Shown here one piece after another: positions 25,193-34,492 of a stretch of DNA of 64,000 nucleotides. The translations under genes and the position numbers were made by a program. The notes under the pieces were generated by a model that was not told the origin of the DNA, ran no database searches, and saw nothing but the letters and a program-made list of their open reading frames with translations. The stretch spans positions 1 to 64,000 of the forward strand of contig JBGAJM010000008.1 of NCBI GenBank assembly GCA_044224925.1, read 5' to 3'. This DNA comes from Kapaibacterium sp044224925. Lineage in GTDB: Bacteria; Bacteroidota; Ignavibacteria; Kapaibacteriales; Kapaibacteriaceae. How positions within the stretch are numbered: position 1 is the stretch's first letter; the number at the start of each line of letters is the position of its first letter.

Positions 25193-25508
25193 GGGACCCT
25201 CCAGCGAAAGTAGTTGAACGAATGGTCAATGTCACGATACGACTTATGAACAGCACGATGGAGGGGATCCCGAGCCAGTGAGCCTCGAGCGACCCGGCAA
25301 GGTCGCCTCGAAGCGCATGTCCGATGGATCTTCCCAATCCACAGCCCCAGCAGCCCTCAAAACCGAGGAGCGTAGGGATGCAGAAGGTCGCATGGCCCTC
25401 GAGTGCCGGACCCCAGATCCCCAGACCGACCAGGGCAGCCGTCCACGTCCACGCTTCGAGCGGGACATGCAGAAGGGAGGTTCGCAGCTTGTTGGGGATG
25501 CCGTTCAT
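25158..25508 (-). CDS. DUF2752 family membrane protein
   Basis: A 116-residue small membrane protein. The DUF2752 hallmark is visible as FCIPTLLGFEGCWGCGLGRS, followed by the helix AHWLGIPSIVLFISRIVTL. The family is uncharacterised; the Cys-rich CxGCG stretch is its diagnostic feature. The ATG at 25508 gives the family-like N-terminus; a longer open frame reaches 25568. It is the first gene of the apparent DUF2752-TM2-phosphatase operon and is divergent from rplU. Confidence 0.82.
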   Translation of the reverse strand: MNGIPNKLRTSLLHVPLEAWTWTAALVGLGIWGPALEGHATFCIPTLLGFEGCWGCGLGRSIGHALRGDLAGSLEAHWLGIPSIVLFISRIVTLTIRSTTFAGGSHGQHLPIPARH

Positions 25509-25641
25509 AGGGCTTGGGGTACGCAGGTGGAGGGGTGGGGTTGCACGTGAATGTGGAAAATCTCGCAACTCGTTTGGTTATAACGACTCAATTGGCTAGG
25601 TTGCGAGTCCATTTTTTGAACACAGACCCCCAACGGACGTT

Positions 25642-25950
25642 ATGTACGCAGTCGTTGAGATCGCAGGACAGCAATTCGCCGTCTCGCCAAAACAGACGGT
25701 CTCCGTTCCGCTCTTGGACCAACAAGTCGGCGACACGGTAGAATTTACCAACATCCTTGTAGCAAGTGACAATGGCAAGGTTTCGGTTGGCGCCCCTTAC
25801 ATCAAGGGTAGCGTCAAGGCCGAAGTGATGAACCACGGCAGAAGCGAGAAGGTTCTCGTCTTCAAGAAGAAGCGCCGCAAGGGCTATCAAAAGCTCAATG
25901 GTCACCGCCAGAACTTCACGACGCTCAAGATCAAAGACATTTCAATCTAA
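25642..25950 (+). CDS. rplU: 50S ribosomal protein L21
   Basis: A 102-residue L21 protein: MYAVVEIAGQQFAV at the N-terminus, VGDTVEFTNILVASD, GAPYIKGSVKAEVM and the RNA-binding KKKRRKGYQKLNGHRQ segment near the C-terminus are the standard L21 sequence. It binds 23S rRNA and pairs with rpmA, which follows 12 bases later, as in most bacteria. Confidence 0.98.
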   Translation: MYAVVEIAGQQFAVSPKQTVSVPLLDQQVGDTVEFTNILVASDNGKVSVGAPYIKGSVKAEVMNHGRSEKVLVFKKKRRKGYQKLNGHRQNFTTLKIKDISI

Positions 25951-25962
25951 AGGAACACCGTC

Positions 25963-26223
<261 letters not shown>

Positions 26224-26247
26224 TGATCGTGATCATCGCATCATAGG

Positions 26248-26272
26248 ACGCCTCTTTGCAGAGGCGTTTTTT
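26248..26272 (+). terminator. Factor-independent terminator of rplU-rpmA
   Basis: ACGCCTC (26248-26254) pairs perfectly with GAGGCGT (26261-26267) around a TTTGCA loop and runs into TTTTT. It separates the ribosomal operon from mdh, whose ATG begins 23 bases later. Confidence 0.9.
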
Positions 26273-26294
26273 ATTTCAACCAATTCCAACTCCC

Positions 26295-27275
26295 ATGAAG
26301 ACCCCCGTTCGTGTTGCTGTGACCGGCGCTGCCGGCCAGATCGGATATAGTTTGTTGTTCCGCATTGCCAGCGGTGAAATGCTCGGCAAGGATCAACCTG
26401 TGATCTTGCAATTGCTTGAGCTCACACCGGCGTTGAACGCCCTGAAGGGTGTGGCCATGGAGCTCGATGATTGCGCCTTCCCGACGCTTGCCGGCATCGT
26501 TCAGTCGGACGATCCCATGGTGGCGTTCAAGGATGCGGACTATGCATTGCTCGTCGGTGCACGTCCACGTTCAAAGGGCATGGAGCGCAAAGACCTGCTC
26601 GAAGCCAATGCTCAGATCTTCACGGTGCAAGGACGCGCACTGAATGCTGTTGCGAATCGCAACGTCAAGGTGGTCGTTGTTGGCAACCCTGCCAACACGA
26701 ATGCATTGATCACGCAGAAAAGCGCACCGGACCTGAACCCTGCCAACATCACGGCGTTGATGCGCCTCGATCACAACCGCGCATTGTCACAGATCGCGCA
26801 GAAGATCGGCAAGCACACCACCGACCTGACACATATGACGGTCTGGGGCAATCACTCGGCAACGCAGTATCCCGATATCTTCTCGGTCGAGGCCAACGGT
26901 TCGAAGGCATGGTCGATGATCAACGACGAAGCATGGCTTACCGAGAACTTCATTCCCACGGTTCAAAAGCGTGGAGCCGCCATCATCGAAGCTCGTGGCT
27001 TCTCGAGCGCTGCATCGGCCGCCAATGCTGCGATCGAGCACATGCGCGATTGGGTGCTTGGCACTCCGGCTGGCGATTGGACCACCATGGGCATTCCGAG
27101 CGATGGCTCGTACGGCATTCCGGAAGGCGTGCTTTACGGATATCCCGTCACCTGCTCCAACGGTACCTATTCGATCGTGCAGGGACTGGATGTATCGGAC
27201 TTCTCACGCGCACGCATGGATGCCACGTATCAAGAGTTGCTCGAAGAGCGCAATGCTGTTCAGCACTTGTGGTGA
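26295..27275 (+). CDS. mdh: Malate dehydrogenase
   Basis: A 326-residue NAD-dependent enzyme interconverting malate and oxaloacetate in the TCA cycle. It matches the longer cytosolic-type malate dehydrogenases: Rossmann motif VTGAAGQIGYSLL (about residues 9-21), LLVGARPRSKGMERKDLL containing the substrate arginines, GNPANTNAL, LDHNRA and the catalytic histidine in WGNHSATQYPD. The ATG at 26295 gives the standard N-terminus; an open frame upstream runs through the terminator of rpmA and is excluded. Confidence 0.96.
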   Translation: MKTPVRVAVTGAAGQIGYSLLFRIASGEMLGKDQPVILQLLELTPALNALKGVAMELDDCAFPTLAGIVQSDDPMVAFKDADYALLVGARPRSKGMERKDLLEANAQIFTVQGRALNAVANRNVKVVVVGNPANTNALITQKSAPDLNPANITALMRLDHNRALSQIAQKIGKHTTDLTHMTVWGNHSATQYPDIFSVEANGSKAWSMINDEAWLTENFIPTVQKRGAAIIEARGFSSAASAANAAIEHMRDWVLGTPAGDWTTMGIPSDGSYGIPEGVLYGYPVTCSNGTYSIVQGLDVSDFSRARMDATYQELLEERNAVQHLW

Positions 27276-27286
27276 TACGTCGCTGA

Positions 27287-27886
27287 TCACTGCGAACGCA
27301 CTGTGAAGAGAAGAACGGCGGTGATGACGGCAGCACCAACGAAGATGGCGGGCTCAAGAATGTCCTGCCAGATCGTGGTCGGTCGGGGTGGCAGCACAGC
27401 ACGCGTTGCATGATGTTGCTCCGACTGTAAACGCTCTGCCTGTTCTCGCGTGAGTTTCTCTTCAATGGTCGATCTACATGGAACGCTCGACATGCCGCGC
27501 TGCGGTGTGTCGAGCGTTCCTCGTATGGAGGTGGTGATCGTGCGAACGACCGTGTCGGCCGACTCTGTGTTCGCGTACGACGTCGACACGTCCACGGGGA
27601 TGATCGTGAGCACCGATGTTGCCGTGCCGCCCTCTGCCTCCAACACTCCGCCGCGCTCTTGCACGGCCTGTTCGGCCGATGCACGGATCCATTGCGAATC
27701 CGGATGCGCTGCAACAACAAGACGCACATGGTCACCGGTGCGGATGCCGGTGGTGACCTCGCTCATGCAGCGTCGAAGGTGTTCATCGATGACGGCCACC
27801 GTGCCACGTGCTGCACTATCGGCCCCGGCCCTTGCCCACACGCACGTGAACACAACGAACACCAACAGTGCCGCACACCGGATCAC
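27287..27886 (-). CDS. Hypothetical exported protein with a C-terminal membrane anchor
   Basis: A 199-residue protein with a signal-peptide-like N-terminus (MIRCAALLVFVVFTCVWARAGA), a soluble middle part of unknown fold and a C-terminal hydrophobic helix (DILEPAIFVGAAVITAVLLFTV). It may be anchored at its C-terminus. The start is a GTG overlapping the stop of the gene upstream (GTGA), so translation is coupled in the murG cluster. No family recognised. Confidence 0.65.
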   Translation of the reverse strand: MIRCAALLVFVVFTCVWARAGADSAARGTVAVIDEHLRRCMSEVTTGIRTGDHVRLVVAAHPDSQWIRASAEQAVQERGGVLEAEGGTATSVLTIIPVDVSTSYANTESADTVVRTITTSIRGTLDTPQRGMSSVPCRSTIEEKLTREQAERLQSEQHHATRAVLPPRPTTIWQDILEPAIFVGAAVITAVLLFTVRSQ

Positions 27887-28383
27887 GCGTGGTGCTTCGT
27901 GAGTTTGCGTAAGCTGAGAAGTGCCGACACAAGGGCATGTTCATTGGTGTAGAGTGCCGGCCGTACACGCAACATGCGACGTCGGCTCGCAATACGGATC
28001 TTCACCACCGAGAACATTCCGCGCACGCGGATCCGCTGGTCGCGACCAAGTGCGATGCGCTCGATCTCGCTCACGTTGAAGGTGCGCTCATGAAATCGAC
28101 TTGTGAACGAGATGGCATCTTCCGATACGATGATAGTGCGACGTGCGATCCGATTCACGACCAATGCAATGGTGGAGCCCAAGACGAACACGCCGAGGAG
28201 CACGACCACAGGATCGGTGAGCACAACGCTCACGGCACCAGTTTGCAGGGTGTTCTCCCACAATGCTTTTGCGACAACATAGATGATGAGCGTCACGGCA
28301 TAGAAGGCGATCGACTGCCAGTAGAAATCGTATCGGTGATAGAATTCTGCGGGCAGATGAACGGGCTGCAAAGTATCGGTCAT
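27883..28383 (-). CDS. Membrane protein with PH-like domain
   Basis: A 166-residue protein with two membrane helices (about 27-47 and 60-80) followed by a basic beta-rich segment (RRTIIVSEDAISFTSRFHERTFNVSEIERIALG...) that resembles the bacterial PH-type domain of YdbS/DUF304-like proteins. The ATG at 28383 overlaps the murG stop (ATGA) and its own stop overlaps the next GTG start, giving a tightly coupled murG cluster. Function unknown; the PH resemblance is by eye. Confidence 0.65.
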   Translation of the reverse strand: MTDTLQPVHLPAEFYHRYDFYWQSIAFYAVTLIIYVVAKALWENTLQTGAVSVVLTDPVVVLLGVFVLGSTIALVVNRIARRTIIVSEDAISFTSRFHERTFNVSEIERIALGRDQRIRVRGMFSVVKIRIASRRRMLRVRPALYTNEHALVSALLSLRKLTKHHA

Positions 28384-29501
28384 CGTGGTCCTCTCTTCGT
28401 GCACATCGCAATGATCGCTGCGGCTGCATCGGCAGCCGCACGGGGTCTGCCGAACGATCGCATCACGTTGGCCATGGTGGCGCGCTGCTCTTCATTGCGC
28501 ATCAGTTCTTCGATCGTCGATGCAAGTATCGTCAAAACATCGGCATCCTTCACTACCACCGCTCCACCTGCCTGCTCGATCACCTGCGCATTGTGTTGCT
28601 GCTCGCCTGTGGAGGCGGATGGGAGCGGTATGAAGACGGCTGGTTTTCCGACGATGCCCAACTCGGCAATGGTGGTGGCTCCACTACGACTCACCACCAG
28701 ATCGGCAGCGGCATAGGCCAGTCCCATGTCGTCGATGAACGGTCGGATCACCACGTTCGGTGGCGGGGTGGCATGGAAGGTGTAGGCAGATCCGGTCTGC
28801 CAGATCACCTGGAACGGTGCATCAGCAAAGCGCGGAAGTGCCGCCTCCATGGCCGCATTGATCGCGCGTGCGCCCAGACTACCGCCGAAGACGAGCACCG
28901 TGGCCACATCGGGCTTCAGGCCCCATGCCGCCCTCGCCTCCCGCGCATCCTTTGTTGACGGGATCTGGGAGCGGACGGGATTTCCCGTCACCACGAGTTT
29001 CGATGCGAGCGATGACGCGTAGTAGCGCACGCTCTCCTCAAAGGACAGGAAAATGGCCGTGGCCAAGGGGGCAAGGCGAGCATTGGTCTTGCCTGGGTTG
29101 ACGTTGGATTCGAGGAGGAAGAGCGGAACGCCCTCCTTGGCAGCGGCCAGACCGGCCGGATAGCTGATGTAGGCGCCCGTGCAGACAACGGCATGGGGCT
29201 TTACCCGACGGATCGTGGCGCGAGCGATGCGTGTGCTCTGTAGGATCTTCCATGGCAAGGTGAGCGTTGACGGATGACGGACGCCCTTGAACCCTACGAT
29301 GGGCATGCCCACGTAGTCGTAGCCCAGAGCCGGGATCAGACGTGTCTCCATCCGGTCCATACTCCCCAGGAACGTCACGTCGCAAGCGTCGTGCGTTTGG
29401 AGGCGAAGCTGCTCTACAACGGCCACGGCGGGAAAGATGTGGCCACCCGTCCCTCCGGCGGCCACCACTAGGCGTAGTCGATCGTGTTGGCTGTTCTGCA
29501 T
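28380..29501 (-). CDS. murG: UDP-GlcNAc--lipid I N-acetylglucosaminyltransferase MurG
   Basis: A 373-residue peptidoglycan enzyme that converts lipid I to lipid II at the inner membrane. MurG motifs: AAGGTGGHIFPA (N-terminal G-loop), GAYISYPAGLAAAKEGVPLFLLESNVNPG, the C-terminal G-loop VFGGSLGARAIN, and the UDP-GlcNAc site SRSGATTIAELGIVGKPAVFIPLP with GEQQHNA. The ATG at 29501 places the G-loop in its usual position; a longer open frame runs to 29531. It leads a coupled cluster with two small membrane genes and faces the SPOR gene at 29547. Confidence 0.96.
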   Translation of the reverse strand: MQNSQHDRLRLVVAAGGTGGHIFPAVAVVEQLRLQTHDACDVTFLGSMDRMETRLIPALGYDYVGMPIVGFKGVRHPSTLTLPWKILQSTRIARATIRRVKPHAVVCTGAYISYPAGLAAAKEGVPLFLLESNVNPGKTNARLAPLATAIFLSFEESVRYYASSLASKLVVTGNPVRSQIPSTKDAREARAAWGLKPDVATVLVFGGSLGARAINAAMEAALPRFADAPFQVIWQTGSAYTFHATPPPNVVIRPFIDDMGLAYAAADLVVSRSGATTIAELGIVGKPAVFIPLPSASTGEQQHNAQVIEQAGGAVVVKDADVLTILASTIEELMRNEEQRATMANVMRSFGRPRAAADAAAAIIAMCTKRGPR

Positions 29502-29546
29502 GAGCCAGAATTTACCGAAACAGGCCCTCATTCCGTAACTTGTAGG

Positions 29547-30296
29547 ATGAAGAGAATCGCTCTACCCCTCGCCCTCGTTGTTGTGTTGCTTCCGTTCACG
29601 GCGAATGCACAAGCACCGAACATCAAACAGTATATCACGCAGATCGCCAATGGTTGGACAACCGAGGCGAAGCGAGCCTTGCCGGACATGTTGGTGGACT
29701 ATCCCGAAGATCCGGGTGTGATGTTCATGCATGCGTCGCTGGTCGAAGACCCTACACGCTCGCTCACCATGTTCGAGCGCGTTGTGAATGCATATCCCAA
29801 GAGCGAGTGGGCCGACGATGCTCTGTTCCGCATCATTGCCTATTCCTGCGTGAAGAACAATGTCGAGAAGGCCCGCAAGGCCCTGCTCACCATGCGCGAG
29901 CAGTATCTGCAATCGGAATATCTCGCCGCGGCCAACGATCTCGTTCGCATGACCGTTGGACTACCACCGGCACAAGAAAAGAAGGTCGCCACCTCTCCGG
30001 CACCGGCCACCACCGTCACACCGGCTGCCGCTGCAGCAGCCGCACCCGCCGCCGCTGATCCGTCGAAGCCGTTCACGATCCAGGTGGGATCGTATACGTC
30101 GAAGGAGCAAGCTCAGTCGACATTGGATTCCTTCAAGGCAAAGCGCATGAAGGCAACGGTGGTCGAGGTGGCAAGGGGCAACTGGAAGTCGTTCACGATC
30201 AATGTGGGTGACTACACGACGATCGATGAAGCAAAGGCCGACGTGAACGCAGTGAAGTCGATCTGTCGTTGCAAGGCCTTCGTGGTGAAAAGATGA
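29547..30296 (+). CDS. SPOR domain protein with tetratricopeptide-like region
   Basis: A 249-residue exported protein: signal peptide MKRIALPLALVVVLLPFTANA, an N-terminal helical repeat region (about 30-150; YPEDPGVMFMHASLVEDP, YPKSEWADDALFRIIAY), an Ala/Pro/Thr linker and a C-terminal SPOR domain (about 180-249; FTIQVGSYTSKEQAQSTLD, FTINVGDYTTIDEAKADV). SPOR domains bind denuded peptidoglycan at division sites. Its last four bases overlap the next gene (ATGA), so it is coupled to the beta-barrel protein. Role in division or envelope assembly is inferred. Confidence 0.88.
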   Translation: MKRIALPLALVVVLLPFTANAQAPNIKQYITQIANGWTTEAKRALPDMLVDYPEDPGVMFMHASLVEDPTRSLTMFERVVNAYPKSEWADDALFRIIAYSCVKNNVEKARKALLTMREQYLQSEYLAAANDLVRMTVGLPPAQEKKVATSPAPATTVTPAAAAAAAPAAADPSKPFTIQVGSYTSKEQAQSTLDSFKAKRMKATVVEVARGNWKSFTINVGDYTTIDEAKADVNAVKSICRCKAFVVKR

Positions 30297-31948
30297 CCTT
30301 CCAACGCACGGTCGTTGTGTTGGTGGTAGTGATGAGCGTTGTGCGACTTTCCGCACAGAATGCCGACGTGAACGCGGAACGCGTTTCCATGGACATGCAA
30401 ATGCTTCGAGCTATGCGTGGTGATGCCATGCTCGGTTCCATGTCCGTGTGGCCTCAATCCATGGTCGACGTGCAGACATTGGCGGCCGACACTTCGGATG
30501 CCTTCGGTCGATATCTCCACGCGTACTATGCTCCGGTGCTTTCGGGTGCCGACAGTACTTCGGGCGCCGACTTCGCGCGCACATCGAACGATCGGTTCCG
30601 CATGCTCCGCTACAACGATGGCACAGCCTCGTTGATGGGCGATGCGGCCTTGATGGTGCGTGGTGGGTATACGGACGATGGAACGGCAAGCGGACCCTTT
30701 GCACTTGTACGTCCGTCGGTGCGACTCATGGGCAACTTCGATATCGGCCTTGCCTACTTTCTCGACCTTTCCAATGGCATGCGCCTTACGGGTGATCCGA
30801 TGATGATCGCTCGCACGGATCCAACGCTGTCGCGCACATTGAAGTTCGTCCAGGAAGAACAGAAGTTCTTCGATCGATACATCGGCTATGTGCAGTATCA
30901 GAGCAAGTACTTCCGCATGCGCTTCGGACGTGAAGCGGTGCAGTTCGGCTTCAGTCCCATCGACAACTTCGTGCATTCACTGAATGCGCCGCCGATGGAC
31001 GGACTCCTCATCGATGTTCCGTATAAGTCCGTGCGGTTCACGAGCACACATTCGCAAGTGGATGGACTCGACACGGCCGGGAATGCGATCCAGGGCAAGT
31101 TCATTGCTACTCACCGTCTTGCCATCGACCCTGTGCCATGGCTGAGCGTGGCCGTGAGCGACATGATCGTGTACTGGGGACGGAGCCTTGACTTCTCGTA
31201 CTTGAATCCGTTGGCCTTCTTCGTGTCAGCCGGACTCGGGACGCAGGAACGAAGTCAGAACGACAACTCCATTCTAGGCTTCGATATCGCCGTCCGTCCG
31301 ATGCCGGGAACGTTGATCTATGGATCGCTGATGATCGACGACCTTGCGTGGGAGACCATTGGCGATACGTCGCAGGTTGGCAATAACAACAAGAACGCTC
31401 TACAGATCGGTGTGTCGCAACTGGTCGACGCGCACGGTGCGCCAACACAGTTCACCGTCGAATACGCCTACATCTCGCCCTTCACGTTCTCGCATCGCAG
31501 CATCAATGCATCATACACCCACCTTGGTGCATTCGCCGGCTACAACATGCAGCCCAATAGCGATCGCATCGCGTTTCAGGTCCGCCATTGGTTCACGCCA
31601 CGCACGTTCGTGAAGGTGGACATGGACTATACGCGCCATGGCGACAACTTCCTGGACAGTACCGGCAACATCGTGATGGGTGAAGATCCGCGCTTTCCGG
31701 GCTCCGGTGCGATGACGCCCGTTGGAAACGTTGGCGGCGACATTCTTCGCGGGGACGGAGACTTCCTCTACGGCAACTCGTTCTTGAAGGGCAACTTCTC
31801 GACCACGCGCCGCATCAACGTGTGGTTCTCTGCCGAGTGGATCAAGAATCTCTTCACCGACCTTCGCATCGGCTATAGCAATACGAGCGGCGGGAATACG
31901 CCGGGATCGTTCCTGTTCGGATCGCTCGAAGTACGGATCGGTTATTGA
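30293..31948 (+). CDS. Wzi-like outer-membrane beta-barrel (capsule assembly family)
   Basis: A 551-residue exported barrel protein (signal peptide MTFQRTVVVLVVVMSVVRLSAQ). A helical N-terminal part is followed by repeated amphipathic strands. The order FGREAVQFGFSPIDNFVHS, ISDMIVYWGRSLDFSYLNPLAFF-like segments and ASYTHLGAFAGYNMQPNSDRIAF resembles the capsule assembly/Wzi family of barrels. It ends with a strand closing in Tyr (LEVRIGY). The ATG overlaps the SPOR stop. It overlaps the convergent Omp28-like gene by 7 bases. Role in surface polysaccharide attachment is suggested, not shown. Confidence 0.78.
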   Translation: MTFQRTVVVLVVVMSVVRLSAQNADVNAERVSMDMQMLRAMRGDAMLGSMSVWPQSMVDVQTLAADTSDAFGRYLHAYYAPVLSGADSTSGADFARTSNDRFRMLRYNDGTASLMGDAALMVRGGYTDDGTASGPFALVRPSVRLMGNFDIGLAYFLDLSNGMRLTGDPMMIARTDPTLSRTLKFVQEEQKFFDRYIGYVQYQSKYFRMRFGREAVQFGFSPIDNFVHSLNAPPMDGLLIDVPYKSVRFTSTHSQVDGLDTAGNAIQGKFIATHRLAIDPVPWLSVAVSDMIVYWGRSLDFSYLNPLAFFVSAGLGTQERSQNDNSILGFDIAVRPMPGTLIYGSLMIDDLAWETIGDTSQVGNNNKNALQIGVSQLVDAHGAPTQFTVEYAYISPFTFSHRSINASYTHLGAFAGYNMQPNSDRIAFQVRHWFTPRTFVKVDMDYTRHGDNFLDSTGNIVMGEDPRFPGSGAMTPVGNVGGDILRGDGDFLYGNSFLKGNFSTTRRINVWFSAEWIKNLFTDLRIGYSNTSGGNTPGSFLFGSLEVRIGY

Positions 31949-32799
31949 AGATCTTTCGACACCACCTGAAGAACGTCCTTCGTGGTGTTATAGCGATGCA
32001 CGTAGGCCACAAGGTGGCAATGCTTCGGATCCCAGGTGCGATCTGACGGAATGGTATACGTGATCGTCTTCTTGATCGTTGTGCCGGCCGCGACCTCTGC
32101 AGTGGAAAGCGGCTCTCCCCATACTCCATTCATCGCAACACGCAGGACGTGCTCGAACACATAATCGTGAATGTGTGAAGGGTTCTGTCGGTAATCCGTT
32201 TGATCGCCTTCGATCTCGCTCTCCGTGAGCAAGGTCACAAGATTGTAGTCTGTTGTTCCGGCCTGCAGATACTTCACCGTGATCGTTGCGGTGATCGTAC
32301 GCGTCGTCGTATCGTACGTGTGTTCCATGGACAGGTCCACGAGCGGTTTCTGCTTGAGCAGATCGTTCGTAACGGTGGACCAATCGTCCTTCCCGATGAT
32401 CAGCTTACCATTGCGCGTCACGCGATTCACCATGCCGTTCGGATTGCCCACGCGACTCACACGGAACGTCTTATCGAGTGCGTCACCATCGGGCGTCCGC
32501 ATGTCCGTCGGATAGTCCGGTGGAGCCGGATCGGCGAACGGACCTGCATGCACGGCCACGACGATCACACGTTCGGGTCCATAGGCCGTCTGGATCTGCT
32601 TTGCAATGTCGGCCGCAGCCGGACAGTTCCCGCAGGTATGGCCGGTGTAGTCCTCGATCATCACATTCTGCTTCACGGTGGCCGTATCTACCGGACCCAC
32701 GGGTGTTTCGGTATACGGCTTCTCCACCACATCGCACGCAGAGATGAGCGCGAGGGAGGCAAGACCAAGAAGGGCGGAACGGAAGGTAAGACGGTTCAT
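31942..32799 (-). CDS. Omp28-related lipoprotein with thioredoxin-like CxxC
   Basis: A 285-residue predicted lipoprotein (lipobox LISAC, cysteine 22). The mature N-terminus carries IEDYTGHTCGNCPAAA, with Cys56 and Cys59 in a thioredoxin-like CGNC motif, the hallmark of the Omp28 family of Bacteroidota outer-membrane proteins. An Ig-like beta-rich C-terminal half (DLSMEHTYDTTTRTITATITV) follows. It is the third gene of the tlpA-DUF6029-omp28 run, with 10 bases to the DUF6029 stop. Omp28 function is uncertain. Confidence 0.86.
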   Translation of the reverse strand: MNRLTFRSALLGLASLALISACDVVEKPYTETPVGPVDTATVKQNVMIEDYTGHTCGNCPAAADIAKQIQTAYGPERVIVVAVHAGPFADPAPPDYPTDMRTPDGDALDKTFRVSRVGNPNGMVNRVTRNGKLIIGKDDWSTVTNDLLKQKPLVDLSMEHTYDTTTRTITATITVKYLQAGTTDYNLVTLLTESEIEGDQTDYRQNPSHIHDYVFEHVLRVAMNGVWGEPLSTAEVAAGTTIKKTITYTIPSDRTWDPKHCHLVAYVHRYNTTKDVLQVVSKDLQ

Positions 32800-32809
32800 G
32801 ATCGCGATC

Positions 32810-34489
32810 CTAGAACGTATACGTGACGCCAAGATTAAAGCCGTTCGATGCAGGCACCGGACGGCAGATCCCACCAACACAGAGGATACCACCGCGTACA
32901 CGGCCGTATCCGAGCTGAACCCGAAGAGCATCGTGCGAATAGGCCACTGATGCATTGGGATAGTTCAACTGCAGATCTTCGTCCTGGTTGCCGTAGTTGT
33001 ATTCGTTGAACACCGTGAAATACCACAGCGGTGATACGGAATACTCCACAAGCACCATTGCCCAATTGCCATTCAACAACGCCACTTCCTTTGCGTTGTC
33101 GGGCGGCTTTGACCACATGTGCTGCAATTCCACGCGGAGCTGTTTTCCCTTGGCCACTTTTGCCTGAAGCTCAAGCACGATCAGTTGTGCATGCGTGACG
33201 CCGAACTTCGTTTCGGTTGGCGCTGCGCGACGCTCAATGATGTCCTGGTCGTAGAGAATGTCGATGTAGGCAAGCGTCGTCTTGAAATCCTTGCCCCATT
33301 TCCGCTGGATCTCGATGTTCGCATCACGGAAGTACTGCCGATCCGACGGCATGAACTTCGCCGTGTAGGTGAACGCGTCGATGTGCGTGGTATCGAGTCC
33401 GTAGATCGACGAATAGTTACCGCTGATCACCGTCTCGTCGTCACCCAACACACCCTTCGGAATGGTCCATGTCACGTCGGCCTGTGCGCCGAACTCCCCC
33501 GTTTGCTGCGTTGCATACGGATAGAGCGTGATCAATCGCCAAGTGTGCTGACGTGTGAGCGCCGGGAGATAGTTGATCGTCTGCACGTTGCCGGTGGCGG
33601 TCCGGTCCGACCGGAAGTCCATATTGTCGATGCGCTTTGCCGCCACATTCACACCAAATCCTGCCGTCGCATACGAAGCATTCACATACAGTGCATCGCC
33701 CGGATTGTAGTTGAAGTTATTGGCTGCCGAGGGGTCGTTGTACTTATAGGCGTACTCGGCCACCATGTTGAAGTCCTTGTAGCCGAACGTCAGCCGAGAC
33801 GACCACGCCAGCACATTCTCCGGTAGCTTCAGGAAGTCGTTCTGATCGGCTTGGTACCGGCTCATCACCGACGAGCCCAATAACAGCACCATGGATTTCG
33901 GGAGTAGTGAATCGCCGAGTGCGCCGATGTCCAAGGAGATATCTCCGCCACGCACGATGCCTTCGCTCATCTCCCAGAACGAACGTTGCCGTCCGATCAG
34001 TCCCGTGATCTTCAGACCGTTCACTGGCATGAACCGCAGACGGAGTCCATCGAGCGAGTTGTCGAATCCAAGATTACGCTCCTCATAGGTGCGCAGGATC
34101 ATCCCCGACCCGAACTGCTCATAGAAATTCCCGGCCGTGACCTCGAAATACGTGTCGTCATAGGTTGCGAACCGATACGGAATGCCCAGACCGGTGCCAT
34201 CCCCCGATGTCTGGTAGCGTGGATCGATACCAAGCAACGGCCCCTGATACGACTCGAATCTGATCCCCGCCGTGAACTTGCCACGCTGGAAGAGCAGATT
34301 GAAGAACGAGTTGGAGAGCAGGCGCTCAGGCACATCGGGTGCGCCAATGATCGAATCGCGTGTGTACGTCTGCATGTCCGTTTGCAGCGACCCAGAAATG
34401 GTCCCGATTCCCTCGAGCTCTGTTTGAGCACGGAGGGACGAGGCGGCAGCGAGAAGGACAAAGGCGGCAAGGACCGTCGAATTACGCAT
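32810..34489 (-). CDS. DUF6029 family outer-membrane barrel protein
   Basis: A 559-residue exported protein: signal peptide MRNSTVLAAFVLLAAASSLRAQ, then a chain of amphipathic beta strands typical of outer-membrane porins (GKFTAGIRFESYQGPLLG, YFEVTAGNFYEQFGSG, WSSRLTFGYKDFNMVAEYAY) and a C-terminal LGVTYTF with the terminal Phe common in barrels. The FEQFGSGMILRTYEERNLG-type plug region fits DUF6029. It lies between tlpA and omp28 on the same strand with gaps of 3 and 10 bases. Function unknown. Confidence 0.88.
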   Translation of the reverse strand: MRNSTVLAAFVLLAAASSLRAQTELEGIGTISGSLQTDMQTYTRDSIIGAPDVPERLLSNSFFNLLFQRGKFTAGIRFESYQGPLLGIDPRYQTSGDGTGLGIPYRFATYDDTYFEVTAGNFYEQFGSGMILRTYEERNLGFDNSLDGLRLRFMPVNGLKITGLIGRQRSFWEMSEGIVRGGDISLDIGALGDSLLPKSMVLLLGSSVMSRYQADQNDFLKLPENVLAWSSRLTFGYKDFNMVAEYAYKYNDPSAANNFNYNPGDALYVNASYATAGFGVNVAAKRIDNMDFRSDRTATGNVQTINYLPALTRQHTWRLITLYPYATQQTGEFGAQADVTWTIPKGVLGDDETVISGNYSSIYGLDTTHIDAFTYTAKFMPSDRQYFRDANIEIQRKWGKDFKTTLAYIDILYDQDIIERRAAPTETKFGVTHAQLIVLELQAKVAKGKQLRVELQHMWSKPPDNAKEVALLNGNWAMVLVEYSVSPLWYFTVFNEYNYGNQDEDLQLNYPNASVAYSHDALRVQLGYGRVRGGILCVGGICRPVPASNGFNLGVTYTF

Positions 34490-34492
34490 AGA